The position numbers and the translations under genes are program-made. 64,000 bases of DNA from Vreelandella subterranea. Lineage in GTDB: Bacteria > Pseudomonadota > Gammaproteobacteria > Pseudomonadales > Halomonadaceae. Below the pieces are notes generated by a model. It was not told the DNA's origin, made no database searches, and saw only the letters and a program-made list of their open reading frames with translations. Below, in pieces: positions 8,302 to 15,869 of the stretch. The DNA lies in the NCBI RefSeq assembly GCF_900111305.1, contig NZ_FOGS01000007.1, positions 1 through 64,000 of the forward strand. Reading direction: 5' to 3'. Each line of letters begins with the position of its first letter. Positions within the stretch are counted from its first letter, which is position 1.

Positions 8302-8907
8302 ATGAAATTGCTAAAACTACTTGGGGTATTCGCGGGATTGGCGCTGCTGCACGGCTGTGCGGCGATACCGGAGTCGCATAAGCTGACATATGAACCACAA
8401 ACTGAGGTGTCCGCTGTGGCGGGGGCTTCCGAGGCTCCGGTAAATGTGGTCGTGGCTGACGAGCGTGAAGATAAAAGCCGTATCAGCCATAAAAAATACA
8501 GCTATGGTGGCTTTGCCATGGCGTCGATTTACAGTGAAGTGCCCGTAGAAGAAGAGATGCAGGCTGCTATTGAGCAGGAACTGAAGGCTAGAGGGTTCGG
8601 GATCGATAGCAGTGCGCCTTTAACCATTCAGGGTGAAATTATTAAACTGTATTCAAATTTGCATTTGATCGACACCCTGTTTACGGGCAAAACGGTAGCT
8701 GACTCGACGTTTCAGCTAGAGGTAGTGTCAGAAAATAATGAAGTGCTGTATAGCAAAGAAATCTCAGTAACCCCTGAGCATAAAGGGGTGATGTACATGT
8801 CAGCATCTAACCTAGCCAGGCCTATCGAATTGGCGATGGAAGAAACGCTGGATGAGTTGTTTGATGACCCGCTGTTTATAGAAGCACTGCTTAGTTCAGG
8901 GAGTTGA
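8302..8907 (+). CDS. Putative outer-membrane lipoprotein (YajG-like size), prophage cargo
   Basis: 201 residues. The N terminus MKLLKLLGVFAGLALLHGC is a lipoprotein signal with the modified Cys at residue 19; the residue after it is Ala, consistent with outer-membrane sorting. The mature part has the look of a YajG/lipoprotein-type alpha-beta domain: VNVVVADERED, then MQAAIEQELKARGFGI and TIQGEIIKLYS. AAGGGA precedes the ATG. It lies in the FI-G cargo slot together with the unknown gene at 6965. Phage-encoded surface lipoproteins often block receptors (superinfection exclusion); that role is inferred from context only. A host-derived lipoprotein is the alternative. Confidence 0.7.
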   Translation: MKLLKLLGVFAGLALLHGCAAIPESHKLTYEPQTEVSAVAGASEAPVNVVVADEREDKSRISHKKYSYGGFAMASIYSEVPVEEEMQAAIEQELKARGFGIDSSAPLTIQGEIIKLYSNLHLIDTLFTGKTVADSTFQLEVVSENNEVLYSKEISVTPEHKGVMYMSASNLARPIELAMEETLDELFDDPLFIEALLSSGS

Positions 8908-8967
8908 ATAAGCACAGGCCAATGTATCTGCTAATTTGGTCTTTGGCCTGATACTTGAATACGCAGC

Positions 8968-8996
8968 CCTCAGCCCGCCAAATTGGCGGGCTTTGT
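8968..8996 (+). terminator. Terminator of the lipoprotein gene
   Basis: GCCCGCC-AAATT-GGCGGGC followed by TTTGTTTATT, between the lipoprotein gene and the convergent gpG-like gene. Confidence 0.7.
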
Positions 8997-8999
8997 TTA

Positions 9000-9680
9000 T
9001 TAAGGTTGGTTGCCGTTCCACTCCACCGCTTCAATCCCATCCCGATCCTCGGCCTCAAGTGCGACCTTAATCGCGTCTTTCCGCTCCCAGCTGTGGTCGT
9101 AAATTTCCTCGATGTGAGCGAGCGCGGCGGTGGTGAGGGCGTACATATCATTGGGCGTAAGGTAGCGGGTGACGTTTTTCTGCCCGCGGAATTTCATCAC
9201 CTGTTCGGTGATGCCTTCCTCGCGCGCGGCTTCCGCTTTGGCCCGCAGCCCGAGCAGGTTGATCTGGTCTTGCGGGCGGGTTTGCACCACGTCCTGCTCG
9301 CCGGCGATCTCGTAGGGCAAGCCTTTGACCAACTCAGTATCTCGGGCCGTATTGATTTCACGGCGCTTTTGTTCCGCGAGATCGCTAAGTGGCATGGGTG
9401 GGGCTTCATTCAGAGCATCTTCGGGTGGCTCAATGCCGAGCTCTGTTATTTCGTGACGCTGGCCGTCTTCAGTCCAGTAAACATGACCCCGCCAATCCGG
9501 TACGACTTCCCACCTTTCATGAGACCAGCGTGCCGCTTCATGCTCGCTCGTGGTAGGTGGCTTGCTGATGGTGGCACCTTGAGGAATGCGAGGTGTTCTT
9601 CGCATTGGATCAATTGGAGCCGGCCGGCCTTTTGGATTGATGATAGTGTCATCATTGGGATTGATGTCATAAATGCGCAT
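9000..9680 (-). CDS. G: Tail-fibre assembly-type protein (gpG position, DUF4376-like C terminus)
   Basis: 226 residues. The N-terminal half is Pro-rich with the pattern typical of tail-associated proteins (RWSHERWEVVPDWRGHVYW). The C-terminal 110 residues (EQKRREINTARD ... FRGQKNVTRYLTPNDMYAL ... IYDHSWERKDAI) match the DUF4376-type domain found in proteins encoded just after tail fibres. It follows the fibre gene H by seven bases. Expected role: chaperone for, or tip component of, the side fibre; it should determine host range with H. A 3' remnant of a related gene is present at 8033-8158. Confidence 0.75.
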   Translation of the reverse strand: MRIYDINPNDDTIINPKGRPAPIDPMRRTPRIPQGATISKPPTTSEHEAARWSHERWEVVPDWRGHVYWTEDGQRHEITELGIEPPEDALNEAPPMPLSDLAEQKRREINTARDTELVKGLPYEIAGEQDVVQTRPQDQINLLGLRAKAEAAREEGITEQVMKFRGQKNVTRYLTPNDMYALTTAALAHIEEIYDHSWERKDAIKVALEAEDRDGIEAVEWNGNQP

Positions 9681-9687
9681 GGCGGCC

Positions 9688-10920
9688 TCAGATTTTGGTC
9701 AGATAAATGACAGCGTTGTTGCGGGGGCGGGTTTCATCACCGCCTGTATATTCAGTCCTATTGGTATCAACAAGTGTGTGGTTCGAGCCTGTTTGTGGCA
9801 GCCCAGTCCCGTCATAGCTGTTGTTGCCTGTTTTAATTTCGTGGTCATGGCTTCTTAATTCGTCATCCTGGTGCTCAGAAAGCTCACGCCCAGGGTCAAC
9901 GCCGCGGTCTAAATCCAAACCTCGAAAAAACTCGCCTCTATCGTCTGGCCAACCAAACGTTTTTTCTCCATCGCCTTCACCGTATTTCGTCCCAAATACA
10001 GCGAAGACACGACGATAATCAGAGCGATCTCTATCGGCGCCATCGTTGACTCCGTAACCTTCAGGTATGGTTTCAGAACGCCATACAATGGTCGTGCCGG
10101 GCTTAACGCCGTCCCAGATCATCCAAACGTGAGGTCTATTGTCGCTAACGGCTGGATCTACGCCCTGCACTTCGCCTGTTAAATCTCGGTCGTAAAATTC
10201 ATAAAACTGGCCATCGCTGCCACGACAGACTTCACCTGTGGTGTAAGTGCGGTCAGGGTCGTAGGCGGCGAATTGATACGCTCCAGCTAATACCGCTTTG
10301 TCGATCATCGCCTTTACACCCGAAGGCTTGGCGGCGCGGTCATCGCGTTGGCCATCCAGGTGTTCCTGCTTGGTGGCAAACTGCACAAAGCCTTTAGCCG
10401 TGGTGGTGGCGTCCGGATGGTTGCGGCTGGCGATGTGGGCTTCGATTTCCTTATCGACATACTCCCTGGTGGCTAACACTACACTGGGGTCGACCTTGAG
10501 CTCCACGTTGGCGGTATTACTTAAAATCAGGTGCATACGCACCACCTGGTTGCGGCCGGAGCCTTGGGCAAGCAGGGGCTTGTAGCTGGGTGGGCAGTTG
10601 GCCACGGCGACAAAGTCGCCATCTTCGTCCTCGATGCCCAGCTCGCGGATCCACCAGCCGCCGATGTTGGGCGGTAGCACCACTTCCACCACCAGGATGG
10701 CGGGGTTGTCCGGGTCGATAGAGAGCTGGTTGATGGCGGCGCGGTGTACCTGGTTTTCCAGCTCGGTTTGGTCTGGGTCCGGTACCGGGTCGTTGCCGTT
10801 GGCATCGCCCAGCAGCAGGTGGGTGAGTTTCCAGGGTCTTTTCAGGGCATTGGCGTTGGCCTGCTTGGCTTCCCCAATGGTGGTGAGAAAACCGCCGAAG
10901 GTAGAGTTTTCGTCAATCAT
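9688..10920 (-). CDS. H: Tail fibre protein (gpH-like, short)
   Basis: 410 residues, against 669 in P2 gpH. The N terminus (FLTTIGEAKQANANALKRPWKLTHLLLGDANG) is the conserved baseplate-attachment domain (DUF3751-type). Next comes a segment with HPDATTTAKGFVQFATKQEH, a short carbohydrate-binding-like stretch (YDPDRTYTTGEVCRGSDG) and a tail-collar-like C terminus (PEGYGVNDG ... TKYGEGDGEKTFGWPDDRGEFFRG ... RPRNNAVIYLTKI). It overlaps gene I by eight bases. It should bind the receptor on the host surface; the variable C terminus would set host range. Confidence 0.9.
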   Translation of the reverse strand: MIDENSTFGGFLTTIGEAKQANANALKRPWKLTHLLLGDANGNDPVPDPDQTELENQVHRAAINQLSIDPDNPAILVVEVVLPPNIGGWWIRELGIEDEDGDFVAVANCPPSYKPLLAQGSGRNQVVRMHLILSNTANVELKVDPSVVLATREYVDKEIEAHIASRNHPDATTTAKGFVQFATKQEHLDGQRDDRAAKPSGVKAMIDKAVLAGAYQFAAYDPDRTYTTGEVCRGSDGQFYEFYDRDLTGEVQGVDPAVSDNRPHVWMIWDGVKPGTTIVWRSETIPEGYGVNDGADRDRSDYRRVFAVFGTKYGEGDGEKTFGWPDDRGEFFRGLDLDRGVDPGRELSEHQDDELRSHDHEIKTGNNSYDGTGLPQTGSNHTLVDTNRTEYTGGDETRPRNNAVIYLTKI

Positions 10921-11542
10921 TTAGGTACACATCCAGCGTGTCGTGGAACAAGGGGGTGAGCGCGTGCGCGGTGAGGCACTGCACGTGCAGGTCCGGGGTT
11001 TGCCAGGGCAGTACCTCTAGGGTGTCGCCGTCGTACATGGCCACGCCGACGTGGCTGGTCACCTGGGTGCTGAGGGTGATATCCAGCCCGGTGATGTGGC
11101 GTGTTAATGGCTTGGCGTCGTCGATCAGCCGCTCGAGCTCCTGGTACATGGCATCGGTAATGCCGGTATCGCGTACGCCGATGCGCAGCGAGAACGTGCC
11201 GCGTTGGCCAGCCGGTTCGGTTTCCCACCACTCGACCACCTCGAGCAAATAGCCCAGTGGCTCGACCACCCGGCGCAGCGCGCTGATGGTGCCTTTGCGC
11301 TTGTGCACCGCCCAGGAGGCGCGCACCACGCCGCGCTTGGTGGCGGTTGTCCAGTTGGGGTCCCAGCGGTCGACGCTGAGCGCCCAGGCCAGGTAAGGCA
11401 GCAGGTGGGCGGGGCAGTCGTTGGGGTTCCAAAGTTGGCGCAGCGGAACCGGTACGTCCTGGAGCTCGGCCAGCGCCTGGGCGGCGGCGCGTTCCAGCGG
11501 TGTGCTGTTGGCGGGCAGTAGCGGGCGGCGTTGATCAGTCAT
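10913..11542 (-). CDS. I: Baseplate protein gpI-like
   Basis: 209 residues with the P2 gpI motifs LLPANSTPLERAAAQAL, WNPNDCPAHLLPYLAWALSVDRWD and an arginine-rich strand. It belongs to the baseplate wedge together with J and W and carries the site to which the fibre protein H attaches. It overlaps both J and H, as is usual in the V-W-J-I-H-G operon. Confidence 0.94.
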   Translation of the reverse strand: MTDQRRPLLPANSTPLERAAAQALAELQDVPVPLRQLWNPNDCPAHLLPYLAWALSVDRWDPNWTTATKRGVVRASWAVHKRKGTISALRRVVEPLGYLLEVVEWWETEPAGQRGTFSLRIGVRDTGITDAMYQELERLIDDAKPLTRHITGLDITLSTQVTSHVGVAMYDGDTLEVLPWQTPDLHVQCLTAHALTPLFHDTLDVYLND

Positions 11543-12464
11543 CGCGGCCTCCGATGCGTAGGCGTTTATCGGTACAGCGGGCGGCCTGGGTGCGGTCGAT
11601 CAGTAGGTGCTCGGCGGGCTTGATCAGATTGACGTGTTCGACCCCTTCCACATGTAGGGCGGCCTTGATCGCGTCGCGGTAGATGCTGACGCCCAGGCGA
11701 CGGCGCTGGCGGTGCTGGGCGTCGATAAAGCGGGTTAGCCGGGCGTTGGCGGCGTCTAAAATCGGCTCCTGGGCGGTGTCAGCGTCGTCGTAAAGCTGCA
11801 GCTCGGCGTCGATCTCGTAATCAATGATCTCGGCGGATTGCACGGTGACGCGGTCGCCCAGCGGGCGAATAGTTTCAGGGGTCAGGGCGTCGTAGACGAT
11901 GTCCAGCAGCGCCTGGCTGGCGGTGCCATCGCCCTCACGGGAGAGGATGATGATAAGCGCGTCACAGGGCTCGGGGGAAAGCGCGCGGGCGTCGGCCACG
12001 CGGCCATCCGCTGAGCGGGCGTGGAATTCGTAGGCGCCGCGTGGACCGGCGATGCTGAGGCCTTCCCAGGCTTCCTGGGCGCGCAGGCGCAGCTCGGTGT
12101 TGCTCTCGTACGTTGGCGCGACCGGCGGCGAGGCGTCCGGGTTGCCTTCATCTACCACCAGCCGTTCCACCTCAAAATTGGCGACCAGATGGTCCAGGTC
12201 TTCGTCGTTGGCGTGGGCGAGCATTACGGCTTTGGCAGCTTCGTTGACGCGCTGGCGGAGCAGCAGCTCCCGGTAGGCGTTTTCTTCCAGCATCTTCACC
12301 ATGGGCTCGGATTCCAGGGTGAGCAGCTCGGTGATGGCCTCGCGTTCCTCTTCAGGGTGAAGCGCCACCAGCCTCGCCTTGCGTTCGGCGAGGATGGTTT
12401 CAAAGTCGAGCGGCTCGACCACTGTGGGGGCGGGCAGCTGGGAGAGATCAATCGGGTTGCTCAT
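11535..12464 (-). CDS. J: Baseplate assembly protein gpJ-like
   Basis: 309 residues, P2 gpJ family (302). Motifs: PIDLSQLPAPTVVEPLDFETILAERK at the N terminus and HANDEDLDHLVANF, then the ALSPEPCDALIIILSREGDG strand and PLGDRVTVQSAEIIDYEI. It is the wedge component corresponding to T4 gp6. It starts within the ATGA overlap with W. Confidence 0.95.
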   Translation of the reverse strand: MSNPIDLSQLPAPTVVEPLDFETILAERKARLVALHPEEEREAITELLTLESEPMVKMLEENAYRELLLRQRVNEAAKAVMLAHANDEDLDHLVANFEVERLVVDEGNPDASPPVAPTYESNTELRLRAQEAWEGLSIAGPRGAYEFHARSADGRVADARALSPEPCDALIIILSREGDGTASQALLDIVYDALTPETIRPLGDRVTVQSAEIIDYEIDAELQLYDDADTAQEPILDAANARLTRFIDAQHRQRRRLGVSIYRDAIKAALHVEGVEHVNLIKPAEHLLIDRTQAARCTDKRLRIGGRDD

Positions 12465-12802
12465 CGCAGCGGCACCTCCAGCGCGACGCGTTCGCCGGTG
12501 TCTCGGCGGCGGGCGGTTATGCTGAGGGTGAGCCTGCCGGGGCGCTGGGTAGAGACCTGGCGGGTGATTTGCTGCACGCGTAGACGCGGCTCCCAGGTCA
12601 TCAGGGCGACCACAGTGGCGGAGTAGGCGCGCAGGGCCGTGGGGCCGTCCAGGGGCTGGTCGATCAGTTCCGGCAGCAGCGAGCCGTAATCACGCCGCAT
12701 CACCCGCGAGCCAATCGGCGTGGTGAGGATATCCGTCACGCTTTGGCGAAGGTGGGCGTTGGTATCCAGCGTGCGGCCGGTGTGAGCGTTCATGCCGGGC
12801 AT
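12461..12802 (-). CDS. W: Baseplate wedge protein gpW-like (GPW/gp25 family)
   Basis: 113 residues, GPW/gp25 family: SVTDILTTPIGSRVMRRDYGS is the signature with the EPR-like core, followed by LRVQQITRQV. In contractile tails this protein joins wedge to sheath and starts sheath polymerisation. It lies between the small orf at 12804 and J. Confidence 0.95.
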   Translation of the reverse strand: MPGMNAHTGRTLDTNAHLRQSVTDILTTPIGSRVMRRDYGSLLPELIDQPLDGPTALRAYSATVVALMTWEPRLRVQQITRQVSTQRPGRLTLSITARRRDTGERVALEVPLR

Positions 12803-12803
12803 C

Positions 12804-13001
12804 TCATTTCACCTTGTACGTGCCGGAGGAACTGCCGCCGGTAACGGGCACATCGGCGTTGGCCTGGACTTCATCCACCACCGCATTGGCGATTGCCTCG
12901 GCCATGCGGTTCACCCAGCTGTGCTTGCCGCTGGCCGTGGCCCCCTGGGCTTGCATCTCGCTGACGATGCGGGCTTTTAGCTGGCTCTTACTCAGCGCCA
13001 T
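12804..13001 (-). CDS. Small conserved-looking phage protein between V and W
   Basis: 65 residues, not recognised. Charged, helical, with a Gly/Ser-rich C-terminal tail (PVTGGSSSGTYKVK). It begins at the last base of the gene V stop codon (ATGG over TAATGG) and ends one base before W, so it is translationally embedded in the baseplate operon. P2 has no gene in this place, but small extra orfs occur here in related Pseudomonas-type phages. A structural or chaperone role in the baseplate is a guess. Confidence 0.65.
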   Translation of the reverse strand: MALSKSQLKARIVSEMQAQGATASGKHSWVNRMAEAIANAVVDEVQANADVPVTGGSSSGTYKVK

Positions 13002-13516
13002 TACTTACCCGCCTTGACGGTGGAACTACCGTCGCCATGGGGGTTACCCGTGAAATGGCAGATGTGCTGCTGGGTGACCACGCCGGTGCCCTGGTTGTGT
13101 TTGATCAAGGGCGCATCCACGGTCACGGTGCCGGTGGCCTTCACCTCAATCGGCCCCACGCAGTCGATGAAAAGCCGGTTCTTGGCGTGGTCGTACTCGA
13201 TATGCGTGCCATCCGGCAGCCAACGGCCAATCAAATCCGGATTGCTTGAGGGGGCTGGCCGGGCATCGCTGTAGATGCCTGTCAGCACCACTCCGGCGGC
13301 TGGGTCACCGCCAGGCGAGAAAATGATGACCTGTTCGCCCTTCGTGGGCGGGTCCCAGTCCCGGGTGGTGCCCGCGCGGCCTTCAATCCATGGCAGCCAG
13401 TCAGTTAGCAGCTCACCAGTTTTGACGCGCACGCGGGCAGCGGTGTGATCCACTTCGGCGATGGTGCCGGTGCGGATCAGGTTGTGGAGCAGGCGGAGCA
13501 GTTCGGGAATGTTCAT
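13001..13516 (-). CDS. V: Baseplate spike protein gpV-like
   Basis: About 171 residues from the ATG of MNIPELLRLLHNLIRTGTIAEVD, which matches the start of P2 gpV and has an AGGA seven bases upstream. An in-frame ATG seven codons earlier (13537) lacks a ribosome site. The OB-fold part is seen in ARVRVKTGELLTDWLPWIEGRAG; the C-terminal part (VTVDAPLIKHNQGTGVVTQ ... CHFTGNPHGDGS) is the needle beta-helix, with His residues that could hold the tip metal. It is the membrane-piercing spike and first gene of the V-G operon. Confidence 0.92.
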   Translation of the reverse strand: MNIPELLRLLHNLIRTGTIAEVDHTAARVRVKTGELLTDWLPWIEGRAGTTRDWDPPTKGEQVIIFSPGGDPAAGVVLTGIYSDARPAPSSNPDLIGRWLPDGTHIEYDHAKNRLFIDCVGPIEVKATGTVTVDAPLIKHNQGTGVVTQQHICHFTGNPHGDGSSTVKAGK

Positions 13517-13560
13517 GCCGCTATCCTGCGGCGGCATGAAGTGAAGGCGAAGCGGCGGCG

Positions 13561-13584
13561 GGTGTAAGAGGGGTTATTGACACC
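13561..13584. promoter_or_regulatory. Late activator palindrome upstream of V (site 2 of 3)
   Basis: GGTGT-N14-ACACC, flanked by CGGCG before and GAG after. Identical half-sites and spacing to sites 1 and 3. The flank CGGCG-GGTGT...ACACC-GAG is shared with the site between O and P. It lies 45-68 bases from the V start codon, closer than at FI and O, so the V transcript would have a very short leader. Confidence 0.7.
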
Positions 13585-13618
13585 GAGTTGATGACAGGCG
13601 GTTAGGTGAGCGAAAATA

Positions 13619-13633
13619 TTAGCTGTTAGCTAA
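13619..13633. promoter_or_regulatory. Candidate operator of the toxin-antitoxin pair
   Basis: Perfect inverted repeat TTAGCT-GTT-AGCTAA, 29 bases before the -10 hexamer of the toxin gene. Antitoxins of the HigA type bind such palindromes to repress their own operon. Confidence 0.55.
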
Positions 13634-13661
13634 AAATGCTCGATAATTTTTCGCTGTAAGC

Positions 13662-13667
13662 TATAAT
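13662..13667 (+). promoter_or_regulatory. -10 box of the toxin-antitoxin promoter
   Basis: Consensus TATAAT. It overlaps the upstream ATG (13666) of the toxin frame, so that ATG cannot be used; transcription would begin near 13674-13675, at the second ATG. No good -35 is seen at 16-18 bases, fitting an operator-controlled promoter. Confidence 0.6.
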
Positions 13668-13674
13668 GGGTGTA

Positions 13675-13926
13675 ATGAAGACGATCACTTACCGGAAAAG
13701 TGCACTCAAGGTGTTGCAGCGGATGCCACGCCCAGAGGCGCAACGCATACAGGGCAAAATCAAGGCCTACGCGTCAGACCCTGCAAGCCAACGCAATAAC
13801 GTGAAGGCGTTGAAGGGGAGCAATTATATTCGCCTGCGGGTGGGCGATTGGCGGGTGATCATCGATGAAAGCGGCGATGTGTTAGACATCATTAACATCG
13901 GTGCCCGTGGTGGCGTGTACCAATAA
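13675..13926 (+). CDS. RelE/ParE (HigB)-family toxin
   Basis: 83 residues from the second ATG (MKTITYRKSALKVLQRMP). The fold pattern of RelE/ParE toxins is plain: basic N-terminal helices, NNVKALKGSNYIRLRVGDWRVIIDE and VLDIINIGARGGVY at the end. Such proteins cut mRNA on the ribosome or poison gyrase; which one cannot be told. The start chosen coincides with the predicted transcription start, which would make the message leaderless. The toxin-first order and the XRE antitoxin behind it match HigBA-type pairs. It sits between S and V, a slot where P2 has its non-essential orf30. Confidence 0.85.
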   Translation: MKTITYRKSALKVLQRMPRPEAQRIQGKIKAYASDPASQRNNVKALKGSNYIRLRVGDWRVIIDESGDVLDIINIGARGGVYQ

Positions 13927-13953
13927 CGCTCCAGACCATTAACAGGAGGCAGC

Positions 13954-14316
13954 ATGAGCGCACCTCAAATGATTCAAACCCCCACCGGCGAGCGGCTGGT
14001 GGTACTGCCCGAGCAGGAGTACAACGCGCTGCTTGCGCGGTTGGAAGACCAGGACGATATCGACGCGGCCAATGCGGTAGTGGCGCGCGGTGAGGAGTCG
14101 TTTCCGGTGGCGGTGGTAGATGCGCTGCTGGAAGGCGTGGCCCCCGTGAAGGTATACCGTGAATATCGCGGCTTACGCGCCGGTGAACTGGCGACCAAAG
14201 CAGGTATTAGCCAAGGCTACCTTTCCGAAATAGAAGCAGGTAAAAAGACCGGCTCGCTGAGTGTGCTGACCCGCATTGCGGGCGCGCTGGACGTGGAGCT
14301 AAGCGACCTCACCTAG
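13954..14316 (+). CDS. XRE-family antitoxin
   Basis: 120 residues. N-terminal half: TPTGERLVVLPEQEYNALLARLEDQDD, the toxin-binding part. C-terminal half: helix-turn-helix of the Cro/C1 type, RAGELATKAGISQGYLSEIEAGKK. AGGAGG precedes the ATG; the gene follows the toxin by 27 bases. It should neutralise the toxin and repress the pair through the palindrome at 13619. The pair would help keep the prophage in the lineage, or act in defence. Confidence 0.88.
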   Translation: MSAPQMIQTPTGERLVVLPEQEYNALLARLEDQDDIDAANAVVARGEESFPVAVVDALLEGVAPVKVYREYRGLRAGELATKAGISQGYLSEIEAGKKTGSLSVLTRIAGALDVELSDLT

Positions 14317-14345
14317 CGGTCACGCTTTCCCTGGATGACATCGCA

Positions 14346-14378
14346 GCGCCCTGCCTTTAATCGGTGGGGCGTTTTTTT
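14346..14378 (+). terminator. Terminator of the toxin-antitoxin operon
   Basis: CGCCC ... GGGCG stem with a 15-base loop followed by seven T. Confidence 0.7.
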
Positions 14379-14384
14379 GCTCGG

Positions 14385-14843
14385 TTAACGTATATCCAGA
14401 TGGGTAAGCACCCAGTCCATAATGTGCTCTTGATCCAGCGCGGTGAAGCCGAGCAGCTCGCGCTGGGCGTATTCCACTTCCGGGCCATCACGGCTGACGC
14501 GGTCGCGCAGGCCGTACTGGTGGGTTTTGGCCAGGCGGGCCACGCTGCCGAAGAAGCCGACCACGGCGGTGTCGCCTCGCGCGGTGGCCTTGAGCCATTT
14601 GGCGGTGGAGAGTTTGCTGAACATGGCGCGTCGGCGAATGCTGCCCTGTTGTGACCGGAAGGATTGCGCCTTGCGCGGGGTGAAGGGCGTGCCATCCGGA
14701 TTGGTTTGGGCACGGATGCGTTCGCGCTGGCGGCGGCGAAGATCCCGCGCGACGTTTCGAGCCAGTGTCCGGCGCTGTTTCACGTCTAGCTGGGCGAGTA
14801 ACGGGCCGACCCAGTCTTCCAGGGCTTGCAGGTCATTCGCCAT
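14385..14843 (-). CDS. S: Tail completion protein gpS-like
   Basis: About 152 residues from MANDLQALEDWVGPLLAQL, the start that matches P2 gpS; the longer frame to 14864 has a poor start. Basic central part (RDLRRRQRERIRAQTNPDGTPF) and HQYGLRDRVSRDG motif are typical of phage virion morphogenesis proteins. It overlaps R by 11 bases. Together with R it finishes the tail end that joins the head. Confidence 0.92.
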   Translation of the reverse strand: MANDLQALEDWVGPLLAQLDVKQRRTLARNVARDLRRRQRERIRAQTNPDGTPFTPRKAQSFRSQQGSIRRRAMFSKLSTAKWLKATARGDTAVVGFFGSVARLAKTHQYGLRDRVSRDGPEVEYAQRELLGFTALDQEHIMDWVLTHLDIR

Positions 14844-15339
14844 CGTCGGTCTCGCCCTGTGCACCCCATTCGGCGGCTAGGGTGTAGTCCGCGTTTGCCT
14901 GGGTATCGCGGGTGTACATTTGCCAGCGTGGTGGCGGGCAGCCGGTTGTCTCAAAGCGCGGCAGGGCGTGGTCGACCTGGATATGCCCGGTGTCGCAGTT
15001 CACCTTGGCCAGCACCCGCTCGGTAAGTTGAACGCGCAGGGCGACATCCACCGCATTGTGGCTGAGGATCTCGGCTTCAAAGCGCACGGCCTCATTGGGG
15101 TCGGCGTCGGGCTGGTACTCGGCCAGCCACTGCAGCAGCGGTACCATGAGGGTGTCGAGGTCGTCGGCGAAGTCGGTGAGTACCAGTTGGGCGGTGAACT
15201 GGTATTCGTGGGTGAGGTTGGGGCCACGACGAAATTCGATGCTGCCTTCTTCCACAAAGGTGAGCAGCTTGTCCGGATCTCGCGCGAGGCCTGGCACGGC
15301 GTTAATCAGGTGGGCGCGTAACAGATGGAGTTTTTTCAT
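14833..15339 (-). CDS. R: Tail completion protein gpR-like
   Basis: 168 residues from MKKLHLLRAHLINAVPGLA, equivalent to P2 gpR (MLKPDSLRRAL...). Conserved pieces are FVEEGSIEF, LVLTDFADDLDTLMVPLLQWLAEYQPD and VRVQLTERVL-type strands. The C-terminal 40 residues are loosely conserved. It overlaps the Rz1-like gene at its start and S at its end. Confidence 0.9.
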   Translation of the reverse strand: MKKLHLLRAHLINAVPGLARDPDKLLTFVEEGSIEFRRGPNLTHEYQFTAQLVLTDFADDLDTLMVPLLQWLAEYQPDADPNEAVRFEAEILSHNAVDVALRVQLTERVLAKVNCDTGHIQVDHALPRFETTGCPPPRWQMYTRDTQANADYTLAAEWGAQGETDDGE

Positions 15340-15592
15340 CGGCGGCCTCGTGGCAATTGATGATGGCGTCGACCTCGGCGGCACATTGCGCCCAGGCGGC
15401 TTCGGTGCGTTCCAGCTGTAGATTCAGTTCGCCGTTAGTCGTCGGCTGGCTGGCCGGTAGGCTGCAGGGGCTGGGGGTCGCGCACTGATTGATGGTAAGC
15501 CTCGGCGCCGGTGACGGCGGGGCGGCGGCGCAACCGGCTAACAGCATCAGGCAGGCGAGTGTTGGCCCAAGCGCGTAGCGTGGCGTTGTCAC
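15302..15592 (-). CDS. lysC: Outer-membrane spanin lipoprotein (Rz1/LysC-like)
   Basis: 96 residues starting inside the Rz-like gene in another frame. MTTPRYALGPTLACLMLLAGC is a lipoprotein signal with Cys 21, followed by the Pro-rich stretch AAAPPSPAPRLTI and PSPCSLPASQPT typical of Rz1/LysC. It should sit in the outer membrane and pair with the inner-membrane spanin to fuse the two membranes in the last step of lysis. It is longer than many Rz1 proteins because the frame runs on into gene R. Confidence 0.85.
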   Translation of the reverse strand: MTTPRYALGPTLACLMLLAGCAAAPPSPAPRLTINQCATPSPCSLPASQPTTNGELNLQLERTEAAWAQCAAEVDAIINCHEAADEKTPSVTRPPD

Positions 15593-15869
15593 GTTGCAGT
15601 TCCTCGATGGTGGTTAAGCGGTGCGAGGCGGTGCGCTCAAGCGCGGCTTGTTGCCTGGCCAGGTCGCGCCGCTGGCTGTTGAGCCGTTGGGTGTTGGCCC
15701 AGAGTGCATCGATCACCACCTGGTGTTGGGCTTCGCGCTGGTGGGATTCCGCCAGCTGCTGCTCGGCGAGCTCGGCGCGGGCCTCGGCGGCGTTCAGGCG
15801 CTGCCAGAGCGCCCAGGTCACGGTGACGACCAGGGCCAGGATCACCACGGCGGCGATGAGTCGGTTCAT
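15435..15869 (-). CDS. lysB: Inner-membrane spanin (Rz/LysB-like)
   Basis: 144 residues from the ATG that overlaps the stop of the lysozyme gene (ATGA). One N-terminal membrane segment (LIAAVVILALVVTVTWALW) and a long periplasmic coiled coil (RLNAAEARAELAEQQLAESHQ...). This is the classic i-spanin layout. The Rz1-like gene is nested in its 3' half. Class P2 LysB. Confidence 0.88.
   Translation of the reverse strand: MNRLIAAVVILALVVTVTWALWQRLNAAEARAELAEQQLAESHQREAQHQVVIDALWANTQRLNSQRRDLARQQAALERTASHRLTTIEELQRDNATLRAWANTRLPDAVSRLRRRPAVTGAEAYHQSVRDPQPLQPTGQPADD

Noticed and set aside
13666..13674. First ATG of the toxin frame as start
   Set aside because: It lies within the -10 hexamer and cannot be on the transcript.
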